Shown here one piece after another: positions 31,590 through 42,600 of a stretch of 64,000 bases of DNA; position 1 is the stretch's first letter; each line of letters opens with the position of its first letter. Under the pieces are notes generated by a model. It was given only the letters and a program-made list of their open reading frames with translations. It was not told the DNA's origin and ran no database searches. This stretch comes from Achatina immaculata. Taxonomy: Eukaryota; Mollusca; Gastropoda; Stylommatophora; Achatinidae. The position numbers were made by a program, and so were the translations under genes. Location: the NCBI GenBank assembly GCA_009760885.1, contig CM019708.1:186001-250000 (forward strand), given 5' to 3'.

Positions 31590-32165
31590 CTAAAAAAAAA
31601 ATGAGGAGAGCTCAAATGAAAAAAAAAAGATGAATTTTGTAGGGTTACACAAAACTATATTGTGAAACAGACAAGGGAGAAGGTAAAAATACAAAGAACT
31701 TGTCTAGAATTTTATCAAAACATTTTAATATATGAGGCAGACAGTTTCAAAGAAATAAATTAGAAGTGAGACATAAGATAGCAAACACGTATACTCTGTG
31801 GAATGCCTCTGGGATGTCACAGTAGATGAGCTTGCTTCTGTGGTGGTCAAGTTTTCGTGACAAATTACTCTCATTATGAATGTGGGAAAATTGTCCATCC
31901 GCCCAGCCACCCGCCCGCCCTCCCTGTTTTTAAGGGCAGAATATTAGACGGGCCTGCATGGCAAATTCTTAACCCTTTGATAATAAAGTATGTTCTTTCG
32001 TTTATTCAATCCAAAAAATTGTGCTCCTCTCCTTGTAATTTCGATAGGGCGGTTGTTATGAGGTCTGCTTGGTCCTTTGTAAGGCGCCCTTGATTGTTGC
32101 TGTTTTTTTTTGGGGGGGGGGGGAGCGGGGGGAGGGTTGGTTGTTTGTTTTTTAATGTTAAAAAA
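31590..32165. other. Intergenic, low-complexity flank
   Basis: A-rich then CCGCCC-rich text at 31898-31924 and a G run at 32112-32130. Nothing coding recognised. Confidence 0.5.
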
Positions 32166-32820
32166 AAAACAACTTTTGAATGCAGCATTTATCACCAAGG
32201 ACTTTGCAAAATAGATATAACGAAGAACAGCGGCAGACAATCAGAACTTTGTGGAAAAGATCGAGCTGTGTACAGCTTTCTGGGCGGAATTTTCAGCCGC
32301 TAATGCACAAACTGCCCTCTTATTTGAAAGATACCAACCACGCCCTAACAACTTTTGATGCGATCACGCTGTCTCAACACCACTCCTATCACATCTTCCT
32401 CCTTGATGTCTGCTCCCTACATACCTCTATTCCCTATGAGGATGGACTCTTAGCACTCCGCTGTTTTCTCGACAAAGACCTTCACCTTACCATTAATACT
32501 AATACCATAATAAGACTCAAAAAGCTACTACTAGGCCTAAATTCTTTCGAATTCAACGGTGAATACTTTGAGCATATCAGTGGTGTCGCCATGTGAACGA
32601 AGATGGGTCCCAGTTATGCATATTTATTTATGGGCTTTCTGGAAGTCAAATTATGGGAACCCTACACTGGCAGACTTCCAGAATTCTATAAAAGGTACAT
32701 CGATGATGGCATTGGAGTCACCAGTATGCCACAGGACGGGCTAAAAAAAACTAATTGAATTCGCCAACTCACTTAATAATAACATAAAATTCACTTATGA
32801 AATTTCTGACAAGTCTGTCG

Positions 32821-33454
32821 TCTTCTTCTTCTTACGCACACTGGCGATGATGCCTGGTTCACCTGATTTTTGCGATGCGCCTTTTGGCTGGGTACCTCCG
32901 ACTTCAGCACCTTTCCTTGCTAGGGAAGACCGTGGTCTTGCTCGGACTGCCATGAAGACAGTGGTGTAGGCTGGCCTGGCCAAAGCTTTGTTTTCCAGCC
33001 TCTGGTAGCTTCTCCGCGTCAGATCCAGCATGCAACACTGACTGGCCAGACGGCTTTGAAACAGTTTTATAGAGACACCCTGATTTTGGGATGAGGAATC
33101 TGATGACTGCCTCAACGATATCCATTCCCCGCCACCTATAGTCTGCTGCCTCTGTTTTGTTTACATCATTCTGATAGCCACTGTTGTAAAGAGCCATAGG
33201 TTTGTCAGGTCCTGGATTCGTTGGTTTCACACCAGATTTTCCTCATCCTTGCCGGCAATCTCCATGTCCCCATCCGTCCACCAACCAGGCATTACATTTT
33301 ACAAAAATAATTAAAATTAGTGTTGATTGCTACAAGTTTCTGGCTACAGAAGTAGGCCAGAGTTTTTAAGCAAACGGATCTGCTTCCTGTCTCACAAAGA
33401 CTATGCTAAGATAAGTGTGTTCTTAACACTATTGTTCCCATGGGATGACAATCT
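32821..33454 (-). mobile_element. Insertion inside the Penelope-like element
   Basis: Flanked by TCTGTC on both sides (about 32815 and 33449). The minus strand ends in GAAGAAGAAGA at 32823-32832, i.e. a (GAA)n-like tail. It has open stretches YRWRGMDIVEAVIRFLIPKS and SVLHAGSDAEKLPEAG of a repeat family I cannot name. The host frame resumes after the insertion. Confidence 0.7.
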
Positions 33455-34836
33455 GTCAACTTTTTAGACATTAAAATATCTATCGGCACAGACAGGCTTG
33501 TCATCTCTGTATTTTACAAGACCACCGACAGCCACACCTATTTACTTTACATCCCCTCCCATCCTGAAACCTGTAAGAACTCCATTCCATACTCCGAACT
33601 CATCCGTCTTCGCCGCATATGTCAGGATAACTTGGACTTTATAGATCAGTGCAGCAATTTATTAGAATGTTTCCGTCATCTTCACTACCTAGAAAAATCC
33701 TTCGTGAAGCCTTCAACCGTATCCAACTAATGAGCCGCAAAGAAGCATTCAGAAAATAAACCTGTTACCTCCTCTGACAGAGTTAAATTAGTACTGCCTT
33801 TCCACCTGCATGGTCAGATGGTTACGAAAATTATTTATCGTCATCTGCCATTAATCCAACTCGACACTGACACTCGCGATATTTTCTCTGATCCAGCCCT
33901 ACTAGCATACAAGCGTGAGCCAAATCTTAAGATCATCCTCGTCCACAGCCACTTGAAGCAGAACCTTGCATATGTTGGCACCAGAAAATGTAACCGCTGT
34001 CGCTGTTACCTGTCATGTAGTCTGGGAAACGAAAATAATCACCTTTCCTAAAACTATCCTCACTCTTCCTGAGGGATTCACATGCGAGTCCCATTAATGT
34101 AATATACGTCATCGTATGCAAAAGATGCAAGATAACTTATATTGGTGAAACTGGCCTCAGACTAGGGGACCGCATGCAGAAACATCTGTACGATATCACC
34201 AAAGACTATGCAAAAGATATATAACGAAGAGCAGCGGCAGACAAAATCCACTAAATGCATTGGAAACCAGTCCCAAATCATTTCAGTGGCCCAACCACAG
34301 AGGCAAATCTGATTTTCTGGTAACAGCCATCAAACAATGTCACGCAGATGATACAAACCACCTAGCGCTTGAGAACCGCTATATTCAGGAATATTGGACG
34401 CTGGAACCACATGGTTTGATCTCGTAATTCAGCTACACATAGCATTCTCCTCTTCCACAATCATAATCTCTCTCCACTAAGCTCCATTCTCTTTTCACTC
34501 TTCACATCATCGCATTACAACCCCTCCATAATCATTTATTTCACTTTCTCCTGGCTAGATTACCATTGTATCACACTCTCTCCCCTCAACAGTTTCCCCA
34601 CCCACCACCCTCAGTTACGATCCACCTATTACACATCAGAAGTCTCTATTTAGACATTCTCTACGCTCCACCATGCGCATTTCTGTACATTTCTTAATGA
34701 GCATAAATTTGAATGTAGCACATTTTGAACAGGCGCATTTCTGAACGAGTGTCGGAAAAGCTACAATTCTTTCAAGTTATAACTAAGTGCTCTATTCATT
34801 TTATTATTTTTTTAACATAGGATTCATGTGAATTGT

Positions 34837-35034
34837 GCATACCTGAGGCGTGAGACATGGTCAAAGGACTCAAGCTTGTGGCAAAAGCTTTGGGGCTCCT
34901 ATCAGGATCTGGAGAGGACTGCGAGCTTTGCCATGTCGACAGGGATCAGGATCTGAAGTGACCAACAACCTCGAACGCAGAAGAAGAAGAAGAAGAAGAA
35001 GAAGAAGAAGAAGAAGAAAAAGAAGAAGAAGAAG
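34837..35034 (+). mobile_element. Short LINE-R 3'-end insertion with (GAA)n tail
   Basis: Between two copies of GTGAAT (ends at about 34833 and starts at 35034). Contains CAAGCTTGTGGCAAAAGC, GATCAGGATCTGAAGTGACC and (GAA)n at 34979-35033. The uninterrupted homologous site is visible in the Penelope end at 17988-18030. Confidence 0.78.
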
Positions 35035-35225
35035 TGAATATATACTTTATCCCCTCTCTCTCTAATTCTTCGTCCTGTGTGTGTTTGTATGATTAAGGCT
35101 CACGCCGAAACGTCACAACTTTGTAATCGTTAAGTAATAAAGCTGTTCCTACTTTTTTTTTAGTTTTTACATTTTGGTATCACAGCTTTACTGCAGTGCT
35201 AGTTGTATACGTATACACTAACTAT

Positions 35226-36386
35226 TGAGTTGTGTACAATGTGCCATTGGCACCATCACCAAACACACACTACGAACAACGCTGAGATTAAAGTCCTAGC
35301 ACATATGGGAGTGTCCTGAGTGCAAGGAGGCCCCTCTATAGACCATCAGCAGAGCATGACCATTATTCAGATTTTGTATATATAAAACGACGATCTCCAA
35401 AAGTAAGTTCTTTTTTTTTGCGGTAACTACCAGTTTACGTGATCACGGTTTTTTGTCTGTGTGGAAAAAAATCGATGCAGTTCTTTCTGTTACGTCAAGA
35501 TGTAGTCTATACGTTGATCAAATTGTTACAAGAATTTCATAAAATGCCATTTTAAAATCGGCAAAGATAACATGACAGAGTAAGTTGTCATTTACGTCTG
35601 CTAATCAATTTTCTGTCATTTTATTGAGAACCGTGTAGCAGGAACGATTAAGTCAAAAGCTTGACCGACTCAACGAGTAAATTGTTCTCTTGCATGTGCC
35701 GTGAAGTTATTTTCTGTATGTACTTTTCCAGTGGTGTTGGTAGTGATAATGGTTCGGATACTTGTCTGTAGTTGGTAAGATTACTGGACGAACAAGATTT
35801 GAAAAGGATACATTTATGCGATATGAAAAGCCCTGGGGAAATAATATTTTGCGAGCACTGTGATTGTAAATGTGTGTTAGTGTACCTGAAATAACAGGCG
35901 CGGCATAGTGTAGCATATTATCGCTGATTTCATCAATCCCTGCCATAATATTGTTCGTTAAAGATAAAAGATAATTGTAAACTCTGCTGATTGAATGTTT
36001 AAAACTATTTTAATATAGTACATTTATTTTAATGAGTGTTTGTAACTCACGTAAGACATATAGAGGGGGGGGGGGGTATACTGCTTACTACTGACACCAT
36101 AAACAGGGCACTGAAGTATGGCTGGGGATTGTACTGGCGTGATAAAAGTGCATTCATATTGAAGTGACCTTGATAAAATCATGTTTTTGAAAACAGCAAC
36201 ACGTACATTGATAATGTTTCATACACTGATAATGTTTATATGTCAGAAATGGTTACGACAGAGATAGTTACAAGCTGAAAGGTTACTATCGCAAAAACAT
36301 AAGCCATTCCCAGATAAGGGCGCTTAGGATAAGATCAGGCCAGTTGAACACACACTGTTGTTCACATCCTGGTTTCCGCTTCAATC
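35226..36386. other. Upstream region of gene B
   Basis: Gene B promoter should lie here. I see no convincing TATA box close to 36387. A G run at 36066-36076. Otherwise no recognised repeat or gene. Confidence 0.5.
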
Positions 36387-36398
36387 ATGTGTTATTTG

Positions 36399-36459
36399 AT
36401 GAAATCAGCGATAATAACTTTCGTTATTTTTGAAACAATATGTAGAGCTCCATATATTG
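36399..36459 (+). CDS. Gene B exon 1, signal peptide
   Basis: Encodes MKSAIITFVIFETICRAPYI plus one base, followed by a GTGAGT donor. The leftover base G joins AT of exon 2 to make Asp, restoring frame exactly; this phase match is the main support. A second in-frame ATG lies at 36387. There is no obvious TATA box nearby. The 5' UTR limit is unknown. Confidence 0.65.
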
Positions 36460-36561
36460 GTGAGTATGTTCTTAGTTTTTTTATCATTAAATCATCATCA
36501 TGGGGCCTTTTCACTTACGATGGGTCGTGTGAATTTTCCCCTCCCTGTTATTGTATGTATG

Positions 36562-36657
<96 letters not shown>

Positions 36658-39600
36658 CATCCATCTATCTATCTATCTATCTATCCACACACTCTCTCTC
36701 TCCTCTCTCTCTTTCTCCAGTGTTCTGAGTTCTCAGTGCTAAGTACAGATGACTCTTTGTCAAATTATTGTTTTTCGTAAAGTGCAGTTGTTTTGAAGCT
36801 TTACACTAGCCTGCTTGTTGGACGCTTACGTCTCCTGTGCTGATATACAAATTATTTAAAATACTGAATCAATTATAGCTAGAACTAATTCTCGGTAGAC
36901 AACGTTTAAACACAGGAGACACTAGACATGAGAATTTTATAAAGCTAGCATTGTTTTTTCATTTAGTTGGTTACCTTTCATTAATGTTATCTTTACCGTG
37001 AAAACATAATCACGGCAGTTTTTTATTGTCAAAACCAACATGATATTCACGCATTGTTTTAACTGCATAGTGGTCGTTTGTTTGGGTAAACTAGAGGGTT
37101 TGATTATTTATCCACTCTCATTTATAAAAATAAAAATCACTGAGTATTTTGACAGCTGCATCGCGTATGCAGTTTTAGTCAACTTGTCTTGAATATGGAT
37201 TCGCAGTTCCCGCAACGTTATTTTCCTTTCCCATCTAAGTCCGACATTTCTAAAAACGTCTTTATTGCCTTTCTTTTCTGCATCCTTATTACGTGATACG
37301 TTTTTTTCTGATAAATGTGACTTTCAGCCTCGTAAATCTTGTAATTCTGTTGAACGTGAATAGAATGGCTAGATGTTTTCGTCAGAAGGGGGAAAAAATT
37401 CGTATTTGACTTCATTTTACAGTTAGTTTACTTTCATTTCTGCTCCAGACTCGAAGTACTATAGCTTTTGGTTGCCGATGGAAATTCATGTCTCATTTTA
37501 TTCCGTGGCCTGAAAGGACAGGGATCTGACTTCTTTTTTTTTTTTTCTAGAGACATGACTTGCCTCATACTATTTCTCAGATATTACAGTTTGTGGGGAA
37601 ATCGTTGTTATATTTCAGTTGTGTGTGCGTATGTGTTGTTTTCCTTTACTTTACAAAATTACATAAAAAAACCGTTCTGCCACCATGTTGTCTATGTCCA
37701 TGCCCAGATTGTTCTGGCAGTCCCACATTTCAGGTCAAGGTTTATCGTAATGGTTCTTACAGCCTTGTAGTAAACAATGTAGTGTGGCTGAACAGCGGTG
37801 ACACAGCATTCAGGGCGGACGGGAAGCTTTATTCTCTTTCTGATGGATCTCTCAAGGTTTGTATATTGTATCATGGATCTCTCAAGGTTTGTATATTGTA
37901 TCATGGATCTCTCAAGGTTTGTATATTGTATCATGGATCTCTCAAGGTTTGTATATTGTATCATGGATCTCTCAAGGTTTGTATATTGTATCATGGATCT
38001 CTCAAGGTTTGTATATTGCATCATGGATCTCTCAAGGTTTGTATATTGTATCATGGATCTCTCAAGGTTTGTATATTGTATCATGGATCTCTCAAGGTTT
38101 GTATATTGTATCATGGATCTCTCAACGTCTGTATATTGTATCATGGATCTCTCAAGGTTTGTATATTGTATCATGGATCTCTCAAGGTTTGTATATTGCA
38201 TCATGGATCTCTCAAGGTTTGTATATTGTATCATGGATCTACAACTGTGGTTTCTAAACCATTTTTTGAGTGGGCCTCTAAATCATCAGTGGTACATGGT
38301 CTGCTATCCAGGCAGAAGATAAGTAAAAATGTTGAAATTTAAAAAAAAAAAAAAAAAGATTCCATTGAACCGTAGCATATGTGATTGTTGTTATTTTAAT
38401 GTTTGGATTACAAAACATAAACCAGGATTTCTATAGAGTTCTCTGTTGTTGTTTTTTCTTTTAAAACAAATTTGTTATTTTTAAAAAAACTTATTATTTT
38501 CTTTTTAAAATGTATTTTTCATTTCTTTTCTTGCACTCCAAGCTCAGATCCCTCATGACCCTAATTTGGGTTGTGACTTCAAGTTAGGAACCACAATTCT
38601 ACACATTTGACATATTTGTTCTTTCACCTGTTGTGGACTCCGGCAAAGTTCTTTACCTGTGGGATAGACATTCGTATGATTTTAAAAATTTTTTAACTTT
38701 CATTTTATTCACCTGCGATCATCAGTGCAGTGCAGGTGTGCTTCGCCTTGCATGGACATATTCGCCATATTCAGAGAGTGCTTTCTCAGGATTTTATGTC
38801 ACGTAACAATTTTAGTCTTTACTGTTAAAAAAAAAAAAGGTAGTAGATCTCAAACAGACACATTTTCGACTGCTAAAATAGGCCACTATCTGCAACAACT
38901 GATTCAGGTCTTCCGTATGTTTCTATGTTAAGATGCAGGCAGAGATTTCTGTATAAATCTCACATATTTTTTTTCTCTGTTAATTATTGTACCCATAGTT
39001 CCTACAAACATAGGATTATTAAACTATAATTTTACATGTAACATACAACAGCTCATTGGCACCGCAAAAGGAGGTGGTTCAGATAAATTTGGCCCTTGGT
39101 CGTCCACGATCTTCTTGTACAAGGCAGGAAAGAGCCAGATCAATGCAACAGTCAAAGTGTATGAAGACTCCAAAGTCCCAGCAGCTATTTTTACACAGGT
39201 AAAGGTGCAGATATGAGTTCACGTTTCTTATACAAATGTAATTTGTACATTATCTGACAGATGATCAATATGCAAGAAATGTATAAAAAATTATATATAT
39301 ATATATATAATTTTATATATCCACATATATATTTTTTTTTTTTCTATCTTGGTAAAATTAAGATTTTGACTGCAACTATAAATCATATTACATGTGAGTT
39401 CTTAAAATAAAAGTGCCTATATAAGCAACATATACAGCTTTTAAGGTACATGTTCACACACATACTTAATGCAATCATGTGAGTATAAGAATATTGTAAG
39501 ATATACTTTAATGTACTGGTATATATATATTAGACAATATATTAGACATCTATATTTATATCCTGAACATACCATCTGTCAGACATACCTAGATACTGCG

Positions 39601-42600
39601 GAGAAGACAGCAACTACGTCTGCTAAAGATGTGATCAGCAAGTTTCCTAGCTTTGGGTTGAAACCACCAGGTCCAGATTTGGGTTTCTTGGCCTATGCTG
39701 GATACATGGCTGGCTACAGCAACATGCTGATGGGCAAGTAAGTTACTTGGAGTAAGTAGACCTTTGTGATAGCAGACAGATAAAATGAATGAATGTATTG
39801 ATTGATTGAATAATTTCAACAGGTTACCCGACATGAAGCATGTCTTAACAGGAACAAAAGGGGGACCAGTCGTATTGTTTGACAACTCCAGTAATGCTCT
39901 TGTCATATCTCCAGTGTCACAGTTCATGGCCACCTCCAATGAAATTGACACCTCACACGTACATCAAATCAGCTGGGGCATCATGGGACTTGTGAACACA
40001 GTTCCAGTTGGTTATAGTGCAGATTTTATTGTTTACTACAGCAGCCAGGGAATTAACCAGGTATTATTGATAATATGTGAGTGTGTGTGTTATCCACCAG
40101 GCAAACTTAAGCATAGTTTGGTATGGGTAGTACTGAATTTCAAGTCAATGTCCTGTATTATTTGAATACATTGAAATCTGTGCTTACACTGATTTATGAT
40201 GTACATTTCCATTGATGCAGACTATTTCTTTCATAGGCAGTTCACTGACATATGTAACAGGTATGTATTTTTTCACTGACATATGTAACAGGTATGTATT
40301 TTTTCACTGACATATGTAACAGGTATGTATTTTTTCACTGACATATATAACAGGTATGTATTTTTTCACTGACATATGTAACAGGTATGTATTTTTTCAC
40401 TGACATATGTAACAGGTATGTATTTTTTAAACTGATTTATTGGTACATTCTGTAGCTGCGTTAGAGCTCACTTTTTTGCCATGGAAAGATAAGTTTTTAA
40501 GTGTTTTGCTGCTTCTGTTGTTATTATTACAAGTTATAACAACAGCACATTCTGAAGGGGAAAACAAGTACTTAAAACTTCAATCTTTATTGAGTTAAAG
40601 ACATTCTATTAATCAGCAACTTGCAGGGAAAGATAATTTTAAAAATTCCATTTCTACTTGAATGATATCCCCTTTACTTAATCAGGAATAAATGAACAAA
40701 TGCTGTGAAGTATATCCAGTGATAATTATTATCTGTGATAATATATATATATATTTAAAGATTGAAAATATTTGTTAAAAGTTGAGGTATACAGTTTAAC
40801 TTAGATGTTTTATAAAGCAAAAAAGAAATCTTACAAGTGGAAAAAATTATTCATGATTTCAAGCAATTAAAGTGTGATATAGATACTTGAAATTGTCTGA
40901 CCTGGATGTGTACTATCTCCAGACCTTTTTTCTCTGTATAGCGAGAATATTCTAAGAATGATCATCACAGAACCAGGCATAAAAATTGGAGGATACAATA
41001 TTAACAACCTTCGGTATGCTGACGACACAGTACTGATAGCTGAGAACCAACAAGACCTGCAAAATCATTTGGATAAAGTCGCCAAAGAAAGTGAACAGAA
41101 AGGCCTTACTTTGAACATCAAAAAGACAGAGACTATGGTTATATCTAAGAAACAGAATCCACCAGCATGGAGTATTAAACGGAACTATTCTAAAGCAGGT
41201 GCAGAAATTCAAATACCTTGGAGCAGTAATAACTTCAGATGGGAAATGCAGAACAGAAATTAGGAACAGAATAGGCCAAGCAAAGACTGCATTTCAGAGA
41301 ATGAGAAACATATTAACCAACACATCCTTATCAATGAATGTTAGAAAACGAGTCCTAAAATGCTATATTGAACCTATCTTGTTATATGGAAGTGAATCAT
41401 GGACAATAGGCAAGTCTGCACAAAAATCATTGGAAGCAGCAGAAATGTGGTTTATTAGAAGAATGTTGTGAATCCCCTGGACAGCAAAAATAACTAATGA
41501 AGAATATAGGAGAAAAGCCGGAGAGACAAAAAACCTTATCAAAAAGATAAGAGAGACAGTGTACTTTCATAGGACATGCAGTGAGAAGAAGGGGCATTGA
41601 AAATTGTATAACAACAGGAAAAATAGAGGGAAGAAGATCAAGAGGAAGACCAAGAGAAATGATACTGGACAGTTTGACGAAATGGTGTGAGAGGAGATCA
41701 CCAACTGAGCTGATGGCCTGCATGAAGGATCGTGTACTCTGGAGAAGCATAATAGCCAACGCCAGTCGGCACGGCACATGATGATGATGATGGATGTGTA
41801 CATTAACATAAGGACAGTCACTGAGACAGAGTGGATGAATGAGCTTTGGCTGCTAAAATGATATTATTGTTTTATTGTTGTTATCATTATCTTCAACTTT
41901 AATTCTCTTTTATTTTGTTGCTTTCTGCTTCTCATTCTCCATTTCTTCCTCCACTCACTTTTTTTTCTTGTTTCTGTTTACATCTGTTTATTCCCTCTCT
42001 CTGTCTGTGGATACAACATGGCCAAAACCTCAGAGCAGAACATATTTTTACATTTTTTTTTTTTCATCATGAAGCAGTAACTCATTTAGTACAAAAGCTG
42101 TCTGCTTCCATGAGTCAACTGTCTTCCCTACATCTATTTCATTTACCAGTAACTCTGATCCTGTCTCCTAACACCAGGCAGTGCAGTCTTGGGGTAACTA
42201 TATGACCACACTTTACCAAAAGTCTACAGCCAATAGAGACAGTGATCTCACAATTCATTATCTGGGCTACTGGACTGATAATGGTTTGTCTTGCAGTGAT
42301 TCTTTACTTTATGTGTTTGTACAGTCTTGCAATACTCATGTGTTTATGTTGTCATGTAGGGTTGCTTTACTTTTTTACATGTGTATTGTCTTCATAATCC
42401 TACTTATTCTCAGTTCTCTTAATGTATAAAAAAAAAAAAAAGTAAAGGTAATCCTGTCATGCCTTAGAGGCACATAGGGATATGGTGTTAGTGCCCATAT
42501 TTTCCTTGAACTGTCAGCACACTAGAGGGTGATATGGTCAGTATCATGCCTGGCTGCCTTTTCCTTCCCCAACTCCCGAAGAAGTCGGGTACCCATTTCT

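Larger units (their letters stand above)
32170..35225 (+). mobile_element. Penelope-like element (RT and GIY-YIG) with two nested insertions
   Basis: RT part 32300-32800: LLDVCSLHTSIPYEDGLLAL, LKKLLLGLNSFEFNGEYFEH and, after a stop, the GTKMGPSYA-type box near 32600. 33460-33760 continues FYKTTDSHTYLLYIPSHPET. 33820-34050 gives NLKIILVHSHL and CNRCRCYLSC. 34090-34200 encodes CKRCKITYIGETGLRLGDRM, the GIY-YIG endonuclease. The 3' end CCGAAACGTCACAAC with AATAAAGCTGTTCCTAC is at 35105-35155. Several stops and a shift: dead copy. 34186-34240 repeats 32187-32240. Interrupted at 32821-33454 and 34837-35034. Confidence 0.85.

Noticed and set aside
32180..34440. Reading the Penelope-like region as a host gene
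   Set aside because: RT motifs with stops, GIY-YIG and terminal repeats identify a mobile element.
36387..36780. Open frames of YLSI repeats
   Set aside because: Translation of the (ATCT)n microsatellite in intron 1; only the first 61-73 nt belong to exon 1.
37692..38234. Long minus-strand open frame of repeated MIQYTNLERS-like units
   Set aside because: It is the reverse reading of the 30-bp array; a stop-free repeat opens several frames at once. No independent evidence of a gene.
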